64,000 nucleotides of DNA, taken from contig JAXLZK010000002.1 in the NCBI GenBank assembly GCA_046350935.1, positions 1-64,000 on the forward strand, given 5' to 3'. The notes beneath the pieces were generated by a model. The model saw nothing but the letters and a program-made list of their open reading frames with translations. It ran no database searches and had not been told where the DNA came from. The translations under genes and the position numbers were made by a program. This DNA comes from Nitrobium sp046350935. GTDB lineage: Bacteria; Nitrospirota; Thermodesulfovibrionia; Thermodesulfovibrionales; Dissulfurispiraceae. Below are positions 7,654-15,652 of the stretch, piece after piece (within the stretch, counting starts at the first letter, position 1; every line of letters starts with the position of its first letter).

Positions 7654-8451
7654 ATGTCCACCGCCTGGAGACTCATCGATTCAGGCCCGTGTGACGCCTT
7701 TTACAACATGGCCCTCGACGAGGCCATCGCCCTTGCCGTCAGGGACGGCCACTCCCCGCCCGCGCTCCGGTTCTACGGATGGACCGTCCCCTCGGTGAGC
7801 ATCGGTTCCTTTCAGAAGGTTACCGATGTCGATTGCGCCTACTGCAGCAGCCATTCCCTCCCCGTGGTGCGGCGGCCCACCGGGGGCAGGGGCATTCTCC
7901 ATGGAGACGAGCTCACCTACAGCGTTTCCTCAAGAAATGAGGGAGCCTTTTCCCGGGGGCTCCTCGACACGTACCGCCGGATAAGCCGCGCCCTCCAGGC
8001 CGGGCTCGAAAGGATCGGCCTCCCGATGGCGATGAAGGAGGAGCGGGAAACCGGGAGGGTCCTCACGCGCAGCCCCCACTGCTTCCAGTCCACCTCCTAC
8101 GGAGAGATACGCTTTCAGACCAGAAAGGCGGTCGGCTCCGCCCAGAAGCGGTGGCGGGAGGGTTTTCTCCAGCAGGGGTCGCTTCCTTATTCCATCGACT
8201 ACGGGCGACTTCCCCTGGTTTTCAGCGGCATGGAGCAGACGACGAGGGGCGGAAGCACGGAAACCGCGGAGCCTGCCATGGTCGGGCTGAGAGAACTGCT
8301 GCCGGACCTGGACCCCGAAAGGGTGAAAGAGTGCCTGGTCCTCGCCTTTGAAGAGCTTTTTTCGGTCAGGCTTGTTCCGTCCCGTCCGTCTGACCGGGAG
8401 CAGGGGCTTGCTCTTCGTCTGTCTTCGGAGAAGTACCTGCCTCTGTGCTGA
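7654..8451 (+). CDS. lipM: Lipoate/octanoate protein ligase family, LipM-like octanoyltransferase
   Basis: The 265-residue protein carries the BPL/LplA/LipB fold signature RRPTGGRGILHGDELTYS (residues 71-88), the YxxWxxPSVSIG-type segment GWTVPSVSIGSFQK, and GSAQKRWREGFLQQGSL near residue 168. A Cys in CFQSTSYGEI (about residue 148) matches the catalytic Cys of LipM-type octanoyl-ACP:GcvH transferases, so LipM is preferred over lipoate ligase. The product attaches octanoate to GcvH or other E2-type proteins for lipoylation. The 3' end overlaps the convergent membrane protein gene by 86 bp, which is unusual but leaves both frames intact. Confidence 0.8.
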   Translation: MSTAWRLIDSGPCDAFYNMALDEAIALAVRDGHSPPALRFYGWTVPSVSIGSFQKVTDVDCAYCSSHSLPVVRRPTGGRGILHGDELTYSVSSRNEGAFSRGLLDTYRRISRALQAGLERIGLPMAMKEERETGRVLTRSPHCFQSTSYGEIRFQTRKAVGSAQKRWREGFLQQGSLPYSIDYGRLPLVFSGMEQTTRGGSTETAEPAMVGLRELLPDLDPERVKECLVLAFEELFSVRLVPSRPSDREQGLALRLSSEKYLPLC

Positions 8452-9409
8452 GCTCCGGCTCCTCAGCCGGGGCAGGCACCGGCACCGGGAGAGAGGGCAG
8501 GTATCCCGTCCGGTAGTAATAGAGGAAGAGGGTTGCGAGCATGATGAGGCTGATATATCCCTGAATGAGGTAGGTGATCACCTGGTAGGGAAGGGAGAGG
8601 ACCGGCCCGATAAAGGGGATCATCGTGAGGGGCGATCCGGCCAGTATGACGAAAAAGCCCGCCACCATATAGCCGATGAACAGGAGAGCATACAGTGCGA
8701 TGGAAGAGGGCACCGCGAAGAGATACCGTATGGTGCTCTTCAACGCGCTCCAGGGAGTCGAATGGGTGAAGGTCATGCAGGCGATGCCGTAGACCGTGCC
8801 GGACAGGGTGACGAGAATCAGCACCAGCCCGATCGAAAGCAGGACAAGGAAGAAGAAGACCCCGAGAAAGAGACTGAGGGTTGCCTCCTGCGACCGCGCC
8901 ATCTCGATAATGGACGAGGCTCCACCCGCAAGGATCCCGAGAATGAATGCCAGGGTGATGAAGATCACCCCGATGAAAGAGGAGTAAAGGAGGACCGGGA
9001 AGAAAAGCCTCTTCCCCTCCGCAAAGAATTCCTTGAGCGAGAATTTCTGCGTCCCGGACTCGATCGTACGGGCCAGTATCCCGATTGTCCCTGCGATGGT
9101 GTATGTCCAGAGGACGACGATGAAGACGATATAGATGAGCAGGCTCAGCAGGATGACGAGCGCCATGCCGAAATACTTGTGCAGCAGCTCCGCCGATCCC
9201 TTGAAGGCGCTGACCACGTCCTTGAAGCGCAGGATATCGGTGAGGTCCAGCCCGAACATGATGAAGGCGACGGCGATGGGCACCCCTACGATGACGAAGA
9301 AGCTTGCGCAGCTCAGGATCATCGAGACGAACTGGGCGAGCACGAGCTGCCAGTTCTTGTGTACGATGCGGATGCCTTCCTTCAGCGTGGCTAAAAAGGT
9401 CATCCTCAT
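8366..9409 (-). CDS. Polytopic membrane protein of unknown function
   Basis: The 347-residue protein has about six hydrophobic segments (for example LAQFVSMILSCASFFVIVG, ALVILLSLLIYIVFIVVLW, ALYALLFIGYMVAGFFVILA). It ends in a Pro/Glu-rich soluble tail of about 50 residues. ATG at 9409 follows a GGAGG and overlaps the lpxI stop as ATGA. It is the last gene of the bamA-lpx operon, so an envelope role is likely. The region resembles membrane proteins with glycerophosphodiesterase-type or DUF975-type membrane domains, but I cannot assign a family. The final 86 bp overlap lipM on the other strand. Confidence 0.7.
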   Translation of the reverse strand: MRMTFLATLKEGIRIVHKNWQLVLAQFVSMILSCASFFVIVGVPIAVAFIMFGLDLTDILRFKDVVSAFKGSAELLHKYFGMALVILLSLLIYIVFIVVLWTYTIAGTIGILARTIESGTQKFSLKEFFAEGKRLFFPVLLYSSFIGVIFITLAFILGILAGGASSIIEMARSQEATLSLFLGVFFFLVLLSIGLVLILVTLSGTVYGIACMTFTHSTPWSALKSTIRYLFAVPSSIALYALLFIGYMVAGFFVILAGSPLTMIPFIGPVLSLPYQVITYLIQGYISLIMLATLFLYYYRTGYLPSLPVPVPAPAEEPELSTEAGTSPKTDEEQAPAPGQTDGTEQA

Positions 9410-10218
9410 GCTCCTCCGCGGTATCCCACCAGGGAGATGCCGGCGTCGGACGCCTCCGCCGCCACTTTCTCCCGCTGGAGGATGATGCTCCGCTGCGCTT
9501 CCACCGCGAGGACCCGGGCTCCGGCGTCGAGCATGGCGCGCAGGGTGTCGAGGCCGATGACGGGGACGTCGAGCCGCATGTCCTGCTGGGGCTTGCTCAC
9601 CTTGACGACCACGGCGCCGTCTCCGGCCCATTTCCCTCCCCTGCGGATCGCCTCGTCCGTGCCTTCGATCGCCTCCACCGCCATGACCGCCCGGTCCTTT
9701 ATCACCACGGTCTGCCCGATGTCCAGGCGGCCGATCTCCCGTGCGATGTTCCAGCCGAACTCGATGTCCTTCCATTCATCCCGCGAGGGAGGGTCCTCGG
9801 TCAGCACTCCCTCAGGGGTGAGGAGGTGGCGGCTGAAGGCGGCGGTATCGAGAATGCGCATTCCCTCCCCCTCCAGCTCCTTCGTAATCGCGTTCAGGAT
9901 CGAGTCGTCGCTCTTGTCCTTGAGGGAGAGCAGCACTTTCACCGCCCGAAGGTCGGGGGTGATCTTCGATTTGTAGAGGAGGGATTTGGGGACTTTCCCG
10001 GCCAGGATAATTTCTTCGACTTTGTTTTTCTTGAAGAAACCGATCAAATCTCCCAGCTTGCCCGCGTTGACCCAGCGCGTTTCGTCCGAGGCTTCCTCCA
10101 TGTCCGCCGGGGCGAGATCCTCGATGGCGGCGGTGACGACCCGGTAGCCGCGGGCCTTCGCGTCATGGGCAATGATGAGGGGAAGGGCGCCGGTGCCTGC
10201 GATAATGCCTATCTGCAT
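9406..10218 (-). CDS. lpxI: UDP-2,3-diacylglucosamine diphosphatase LpxI
   Basis: LpxI (formerly DUF1009) hydrolyses UDP-2,3-diacylglucosamine to lipid X in lipid A synthesis, the role played by LpxH in E. coli. The 270-residue length is normal. Family features visible are IGIIAGTGALPLIIA at the N-terminus, IILAGKVPKSLLY near residue 74, and the C-terminal domain with DRAVMAVEAIEGTDEAIRRG, VVVKVSKPQQDMRLDVPVIG and VLAVEA. The start at 10218 overlaps the lpxA stop by ten bases, and the stop overlaps the next gene as ATGA. Confidence 0.92.
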   Translation of the reverse strand: MQIGIIAGTGALPLIIAHDAKARGYRVVTAAIEDLAPADMEEASDETRWVNAGKLGDLIGFFKKNKVEEIILAGKVPKSLLYKSKITPDLRAVKVLLSLKDKSDDSILNAITKELEGEGMRILDTAAFSRHLLTPEGVLTEDPPSRDEWKDIEFGWNIAREIGRLDIGQTVVIKDRAVMAVEAIEGTDEAIRRGGKWAGDGAVVVKVSKPQQDMRLDVPVIGLDTLRAMLDAGARVLAVEAQRSIILQREKVAAEASDAGISLVGYRGGA

Positions 10219-10988
10219 ATGCCCCTTTTGTTCTTCTCGATGAACTCCACGAGCTTCCGTATCTCGGCGGAGTCGGGGAAGTCGGTCTTGATCTTCTTCA
10301 GCGCCTCGTTCAGCGTCCTCTTCTCCCTGAAGAGGATCTTGTACGCTTTCTTCAGGATGTTCACCGACGCGTCCGGAAACCCGTGGCGCTTGAGGCCGAT
10401 GACGTTGAGCCCGTACAGTTTCGCCCGCGGGCCGGAGGCCATGGTGTAGGGGGGGATATCCTGGGCGATGCCGCTGAAACCGCCCACCATGGCGTAGGAG
10501 CCGATGCGCGAATTCTGGTGCACCGCCACCAGGCCGCCGATGAAGACGAAGTCCTCCACCACCACATGGCCGGCGAGGGTTGCGGCATTGGCGAGGATAT
10601 TTGCGTTGCCGAGCTTGCAATCGTGGGCTATGTGTACGTAGGCCATGAGAAAATTGTTCTCGCCCACCACCGTAAAACCGTCCCCTCCCACGGAGGCACG
10701 GTGAATAGAGGTATACTCGCGGACGATGGTGCCTTTGCCGATCTTCACCCCGGTTTTCTCGTTCCGGTATTTCAGGTCCTGGGGGGGGAGCCCGATAGTG
10801 GCGAAAGGATGAACGGTGCAGTTCTCGCCGATGTCGGCGGCCCCTTCGACAACCACGTGGGAGATGAGCTTCGCGCCCTTCCGGATGACCGCGTCCTCTC
10901 CGACGGTGCAGTAGGGGCCGATGACCACGCCTTCCGCGATCTCTGCTTTGGGACTGACAACCGCTGTTTTATGGATATCCTTCGCCAT
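10209..10988 (-). CDS. lpxA: UDP-N-acetylglucosamine acyltransferase LpxA
   Basis: First committed step of lipid A synthesis: O-acylation of UDP-GlcNAc with hydroxyacyl-ACP in the cytoplasm. The 259-residue protein is a left-handed beta helix built of hexapeptide repeats (for example IGPYCTVGEDAVIRKGAKLI). It has the catalytic His in AYVHIAHDCKLG, the GGLVAVHQNSRIG strand and the helical C-terminal domain starting at ASGPRAKLYGLNVIGLKRHG. The start at MAKDIHKTAVV follows GGAGGG. It sits between fabZ (8 bp gap) and lpxI (10 bp overlap), the standard order. Confidence 0.95.
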   Translation of the reverse strand: MAKDIHKTAVVSPKAEIAEGVVIGPYCTVGEDAVIRKGAKLISHVVVEGAADIGENCTVHPFATIGLPPQDLKYRNEKTGVKIGKGTIVREYTSIHRASVGGDGFTVVGENNFLMAYVHIAHDCKLGNANILANAATLAGHVVVEDFVFIGGLVAVHQNSRIGSYAMVGGFSGIAQDIPPYTMASGPRAKLYGLNVIGLKRHGFPDASVNILKKAYKILFREKRTLNEALKKIKTDFPDSAEIRKLVEFIEKNKRGICR

Positions 10989-10996
10989 TCTCCCTC

Positions 10997-11428
10997 CTAC
11001 ATGCTCTTGTCGGACAGCATTGCGGTGAATTCCGCTTCGGTCGTCATCTTGTCCCCGACAAAGGCCTGCGCTGCAAACTTCCACACATTTCCTCTCTTAT
11101 GGGTGACTTTGACTTCCATCCTGAGCTGGTCGCCCGGGAGAACGGGCCGTCTGAATTTCACCTTGTCGATGCTCATGAAATAGACTGTTTTCCCCTGTGC
11201 CCCCGACTTGAACGCGAGGATCCCCGCCACCTGCGCCATCGCCTCTACGGTGAGGACCCCCGGCATGACCGGGTTTCCGGGAAAATGACCCTGGAAGAAA
11301 GGCTCGTTCATGGTGACGCACTTTATCCCTACGGCCCTGGACGCCGGCTCCAGCTCGATCACGCGGTCCACCAGCAAAAAGGGGTACCGGTGCGGAAGCA
11401 GCTCCAGTATCTCTTTGATATCGATCAT
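10997..11428 (-). CDS. fabZ: 3-hydroxyacyl-ACP dehydratase FabZ
   Basis: Dehydrates beta-hydroxyacyl-ACP in fatty acid elongation. The 143-residue hot-dog fold protein contains LPHRYPFLLVDRV and the active-site helix GHFPGNPVMPGVLTVEAMAQ, with the catalytic His in GHFPG and the catalytic Glu in VEAMAQ. Start MIDIKEILELLPHRYPF follows GGAGGG. The ATG overlaps the lpxD stop by four bases. Placement between lpxD and lpxA reflects competition for the shared hydroxyacyl-ACP pool. Confidence 0.95.
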   Translation of the reverse strand: MIDIKEILELLPHRYPFLLVDRVIELEPASRAVGIKCVTMNEPFFQGHFPGNPVMPGVLTVEAMAQVAGILAFKSGAQGKTVYFMSIDKVKFRRPVLPGDQLRMEVKVTHKRGNVWKFAAQAFVGDKMTTEAEFTAMLSDKSM

Positions 11429-12435
11429 TTTCCCTCCTCTGCGCTCTTCTTTTCCAGGTCTTCGAGCCGCTTTTTCAACTCGGGAAGCCGGGCGAAAACC
11501 GCCATGGCCCTCAGCCACTCCCGGTGGGGCATCGGCATGATGCCTGAATAGACACCCCTCTCCATATGTCCCAGAACGCCCGCTTTCGCGCCCACCATCG
11601 TCCCCGCCTCGATGACGGCATGGTCCGCCACACCCACCTGGCCGCCGAGGACCACTCCGTCCCCGATGCGGGAGCTGCCCGCAATGCCCACCTGGGCGAC
11701 GATGATCACGTTCCTGCCGATCTGTACGTTGTGGCCGATCTGCACGAGGTTGTCGATCTTTGTGCCCCTGCCGATGAAGGTGGCGCCGGTGGTCGCCCTG
11801 TCGATGGTGACGGCCGCCCCGATCTCCACCTCGTCCTCGATCACGACACCGCCCACCTGGGGTATCTTCTGGTGCTTCCCCTCTGCAAAGACGTACCCGA
11901 AGCCGTCGGAGCCGATAACGGAGCCCGCATGGACCACCACCCTGTTCCCGAGGGTGACCCCCTCCCGGACCGTCACGTTGGGATGGAGCACGCAGCCCTC
12001 GCCGATGGAGCTGTTTTCTCCGATAAAGACGCCTGGGTAGATGATCGTCCCCGCGCCGACCGTCACGCCCGCGGCAAGATAGGCGTAATCGTAGATAGTG
12101 ACGTTCTCTCCGAGGGAAACGCCGGGCGCCACCGAGGCCTTCGCGCTTACCCCCCTGCAGGGGTGCGGCTTCACATGGAAATGCGCGAGGAGCCGGGCAA
12201 AGGCGTACTGGGGAGAGCGGGTCTTGATCTGAGGCCTGTCGAGCTCCTCGATGAACTCCTTGACGAGTACTGCCGAGGCCCGGCTGTTTTTCAGGTCGTT
12301 CAGCAACTTCCGGTCGGAAAGGAAGGTGATGTCCCCCTCCTTCGCATCGGAAATGCCGGAGGCCCCCGTTATCTCAACCCCGCTGTCCCCTGATACCTCG
12401 CCGTCGAGCAGTTGTGCAAGTTCGTGTAGTTTCAT
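11425..12435 (-). CDS. lpxD: UDP-3-O-(3-hydroxyacyl)glucosamine N-acyltransferase LpxD
   Basis: Adds the second hydroxyacyl chain in lipid A synthesis. The 336-residue protein has the N-terminal uridine-binding domain (LDGEVSGDSGVEITGASGI, DITFLSDRKLL). A long hexapeptide-repeat beta helix follows, with VIGSDGFGYVFAEGKHQKIPQVGGV and the catalytic His in KIDNLVQIGHNVQIG. The C-terminal helix (WLRAMAVFARLPELKKRLED) completes the trimer fold. Length is normal for the family. Confidence 0.95.
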   Translation of the reverse strand: MKLHELAQLLDGEVSGDSGVEITGASGISDAKEGDITFLSDRKLLNDLKNSRASAVLVKEFIEELDRPQIKTRSPQYAFARLLAHFHVKPHPCRGVSAKASVAPGVSLGENVTIYDYAYLAAGVTVGAGTIIYPGVFIGENSSIGEGCVLHPNVTVREGVTLGNRVVVHAGSVIGSDGFGYVFAEGKHQKIPQVGGVVIEDEVEIGAAVTIDRATTGATFIGRGTKIDNLVQIGHNVQIGRNVIIVAQVGIAGSSRIGDGVVLGGQVGVADHAVIEAGTMVGAKAGVLGHMERGVYSGIMPMPHREWLRAMAVFARLPELKKRLEDLEKKSAEEGK

Positions 12436-12499
12436 TCCCGGTAAAAGCCTTTGCTTCCCTGCCGGACCGTGCGGATGCCCCGCGGCGCAACAGGGGGCG

Positions 12500-13039
12500 C
12501 TATTTCTTGGACGAGGCTTTGGACCCCTTTGCTTCGTTGTATTTTTTGATGACCGTGTCGGTCATGTCGAGGGTCTTATTGCCGTACATGACCGACTGTG
12601 CCGGGAGGATCGCGTCGTATTTGCCCTCCTGCCCGATCGTATCGACAATGGAGAGAATCTCCTTGTAGACGGACTCGGTCAGCTCCCTGCGCTTCTTTTC
12701 GAGCTCCACGTTGACATCGGAGACCATCCTCTGAAAGTCCCGCTCCGCGCGCTCGATCTCTTCGACTTTCGACCGCTTCGCATCGGCTGAAATGATGGAA
12801 GACTGCTTCTCCAGGTCGGCCTTCATCTTCTCGATGGCCTTCCCCTTTTCAGAGACCGCCGCCTGCTTGGAGGACATGAACTCCTTCAAGCCGGAAATGG
12901 CCTTTTTCCCCTCTTCAGATTCGTTCGCCGCTTTGTCCAGGTCCACAAAACCGATCTTCGTATCGGCAAGGGCCGCGGAAAGCATGCCCGAAAAGAGCAG
13001 GGCAAGAACAACGGTCAGCGCTGCACAGTACTTCTTCAT
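12500..13039 (-). CDS. skp: OmpH/Skp family periplasmic chaperone
   Basis: The 179-residue protein has an N-terminal signal peptide (AALTVVLALLFSGMLSAALA, cleavage before DTKIGF) and then IGFVDLDKAANESEEGKKA. Two long charged helices follow (about residues 55-130), which form the tentacles that hold unfolded outer membrane proteins in Skp. It follows bamA by 80 bp and precedes lpxD by 64 bp, the conserved bamA-skp-lpxD order. The stem helices are short compared with some homologues but the fold is clear. Confidence 0.9.
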   Translation of the reverse strand: MKKYCAALTVVLALLFSGMLSAALADTKIGFVDLDKAANESEEGKKAISGLKEFMSSKQAAVSEKGKAIEKMKADLEKQSSIISADAKRSKVEEIERAERDFQRMVSDVNVELEKKRRELTESVYKEILSIVDTIGQEGKYDAILPAQSVMYGNKTLDMTDTVIKKYNEAKGSKASSKK

Positions 13040-13119
13040 CGTAATCCTCCATGGTATAGTGATGCTTCAGGACCGCGACTCCCTCTGGAAATCATACGTC
13101 CTGCACCGGTAATTAGCAA

Positions 13120-15372
13120 TTAAAAAAACGACCCGAAGGTGAACTCCACCTTGCTGGCGGACTCGTGAGTCCGCTTGTCGATGTTATAGCCCCATTCGAT
13201 CCTGAGGGGACCCATGGGGGATATCCACCGGATGCCGGTCCCGGCAGTATACCGCAGGTCGCTGCCGAACGTTTCCTCCGCTCCGTAGGCGCGCCCCGCA
13301 TCGAAGAAGACGAGCCCTTTCAGTTTGTACTCGGAGACGATGGGGAAGATGTACTCGAAGTTGAAGATGAGCTCCTTCTCCCCTCCGATCGCGGAAGCGT
13401 TGATGTCGCGGGGCCCGGCCTCCCCGTATCCAATGCCGCGGACCGTGTAGATCCCGCCGACATAGTACCTTTCGTACAGGGGCAGCTCCTCGCCGAAGAG
13501 CCCCGTAGCGTATCCCACCCGACCGCGGACGGCGAAGGTGGTTTTCTTGAAGACGGGGAAGTACCAGCCGGAGTCGAGGAGCACCTTCAGGAACTTGTTG
13601 GTGCCGCCTAGCCCCGCGAAGGTGAAGTAGAGGGCATTTTTCGAGCCCCGGGAGGGGTCGAGGTAGTTGTCCCGCGAGTCCCTCCCCAGCGAAAAGCCGA
13701 TGCTGCTGGTGGTGCTGGAGCCCTCCTGATCCTTGATGGTCGAGGAGGCGTCTTCCGCAACACCGGTGATACGCGCTTTTTCAAAGACATAGCTGGTCGA
13801 AGCGCTCCAGTACTCCCCGAAGCTCTTGCCGAGGGAGAGCTCAATGCCGGTCGCCTTCCTGTCGAAATCGTCATATTTCCTCGTGACTTTGTAGATGCCG
13901 GCGCCGAAGGAGAGGGGTCTGTCGAGGAACCAGGGGTCCCGGAAAGAGAGTTCGTAAAAAGAGCTATTACCGCCCAGCTCCCCCTTCAGTTTCAGGTACT
14001 GCCCCCTTCCGAAGAGGTTGCCCTGGGTGATATCCACCATCGCGATGAACTTGTCCACGGAGCTGTAGCCTCCGCCAACGCTCAGGAATCCGGTCGGCTT
14101 TTCCTTGACCGTGACGTCGAGGTCAACCATCTTCAGCTCGGGCTTCGGCTTCGGGGAGATGTCCACCGTCTCGAAGTACTGCAGGTTGTTGAGCCTTTCA
14201 TAGCTCCTCTTAAGCGCCGAGGCGTTAAAGATCTCTCCCTCGTCGAGGCGGACCTCCCGGCGGATCACCTTGTCCCGGGTCCTTGTGTTCCCGGTGATAT
14301 CGATCCTCCCCACCGTGAACCTGTCCCCCTCGTTGATCCGGTAGATCACCTTCGTCACTCTTTTGTCCTCGTCCGGGACGAGGTCGGGGTAGATGGAGAC
14401 CAATGCGTATCCGTTGTTCGAGTACTTGTCCGAAAGGGCGGTCACATCCTTGCTCAGCCTGTCCTTGTTGAAAACCGTGTTCGGGGCCAGCTTGATCAGG
14501 GGGCGCAGCTCCTTATCTGAGTAGGCCTTGTTGCCGGCCACCTCCACCCCGGACACCTTGTACTGGTCTCCCTCGGCAACGGGGATGGTAATCTTCATTC
14601 CCTCCCTGTTCTTGGTGAGCTCCAGGAAGGGCTCTCCCACAAGGACCTTGATATACCCGTTATTGAAGTAGAGGTCCTTGATGTGCTCCAGGTCCGCCCG
14701 CATCTCTTCCTTCTTGTAATACCCCGTGCCGAGCACAAAGGAGGTGAAGTCGCGCTCCTTCGTCTTCATGGCCTTCTTGATCTTTCTGTCCGAGAGGGCC
14801 TTGTTCCCGTCGATAGTAATGCTCTTGATTTTTACCTTCTTCCCCTCGTCGATCTGGAAGGTGACGGCGACCTCGCTCTCGTCCACCTTTCTCACCACCG
14901 GGATGATGGCGGCGAGATAGTATCCCTCGTCCTCATAGAAGGCCCGTATCTTGCCTGCATTGTCGTTGATGAGGGTGACGTCCGCAATGGCCCCGGGAGA
15001 GAGGGTGATATGCTCCCTCAACTTGTCGTCGCCGAACTTCTTGTTTCCCTGGAAGTCCACCTTGATGACGGTGGGCTTTTCCTTGACAATATAGATGACC
15101 TTGATGCCGCCTTCAAAAGGCTCGATATCGACCCGCACGTCGTCGAAATACCCCATTTTGAAGATGGTCTTTATGTCTTCCGTGGTCTTTTCGCTGGACA
15201 GGGGGGTCCCGATCTTCTGGGAGATCCGGGACCTGAGGGAACCCTCTTCAATGCGCTTGACTCCCTTCACCTCGATGGCGGTCACCAGCGGAAGCTCCTC
15301 GGAGCGGACCGTCCCGGCCGTTCCGAAGGACAAAAGGACTGCTGCAAAGACGATCCATGAAAAGAGTTTCAT
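13120..15372 (-). CDS. bamA: Outer membrane protein assembly factor BamA
   Basis: Central Omp85 subunit of the beta-barrel assembly machine. With the start at MKLFSWIVF (AGG four bases upstream) the protein has 750 residues; an upstream ATG at 15381 is an alternative. A signal peptide is followed by five POTRA domains, starting EELPLVTAIEVKGVKRIEEG and repeating at about 95, 180, 270 and 350 (for example VSGVEVAGNKAYSDKELRP). The barrel has the RGS-type SLGRDSRDNYLDPSRGS, the lid-loop VRGIGYGEAGPRD motif and a terminal Phe (EFTFGSFF), the outer membrane sorting signal. It heads the lipid A operon. Confidence 0.95.
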   Translation of the reverse strand: MKLFSWIVFAAVLLSFGTAGTVRSEELPLVTAIEVKGVKRIEEGSLRSRISQKIGTPLSSEKTTEDIKTIFKMGYFDDVRVDIEPFEGGIKVIYIVKEKPTVIKVDFQGNKKFGDDKLREHITLSPGAIADVTLINDNAGKIRAFYEDEGYYLAAIIPVVRKVDESEVAVTFQIDEGKKVKIKSITIDGNKALSDRKIKKAMKTKERDFTSFVLGTGYYKKEEMRADLEHIKDLYFNNGYIKVLVGEPFLELTKNREGMKITIPVAEGDQYKVSGVEVAGNKAYSDKELRPLIKLAPNTVFNKDRLSKDVTALSDKYSNNGYALVSIYPDLVPDEDKRVTKVIYRINEGDRFTVGRIDITGNTRTRDKVIRREVRLDEGEIFNASALKRSYERLNNLQYFETVDISPKPKPELKMVDLDVTVKEKPTGFLSVGGGYSSVDKFIAMVDITQGNLFGRGQYLKLKGELGGNSSFYELSFRDPWFLDRPLSFGAGIYKVTRKYDDFDRKATGIELSLGKSFGEYWSASTSYVFEKARITGVAEDASSTIKDQEGSSTTSSIGFSLGRDSRDNYLDPSRGSKNALYFTFAGLGGTNKFLKVLLDSGWYFPVFKKTTFAVRGRVGYATGLFGEELPLYERYYVGGIYTVRGIGYGEAGPRDINASAIGGEKELIFNFEYIFPIVSEYKLKGLVFFDAGRAYGAEETFGSDLRYTAGTGIRWISPMGPLRIEWGYNIDKRTHESASKVEFTFGSFF

Positions 15373-15561
15373 TTTCCTCATTCGTGTGTAGTGCCGGCGC
15401 CTTTCCGGGAGGAGACGAGCTGCCGGGGTTCTCCTGGTTATACTCGTGAGCGGCAGCGGAGCCAGCACATCGCCCGCACACCGAATAAAATCAACACTTC
15501 GCGGGAGCAACGCCCCGCTTCACCGTAGGGGAAAAGACACTCCCCCTTTACACTGTCGGTT

Positions 15562-15570
15562 AGTATACCA
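15562..15570 (-). promoter_or_regulatory. Extended -10 promoter candidate for the bamA operon
   Basis: On the minus strand TGG-TATACT forms a good extended -10 (TGnTATAAT-like) about 190 bp upstream of the bamA start. No convincing -35 is visible at 17 bp, as is common for extended -10 promoters. The pilX stop at 15653 lies just upstream, so this intergenic space is the natural place for the promoter. Confidence 0.45.
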
Positions 15571-15652
15571 TACTTGCATTTCAAAAATAAGCAAGAGGAG
15601 GCGGTGCTCCGGGGGCAGGCGAAGGAGGAAGGGGAAAAGGAATCCGGGCCGG

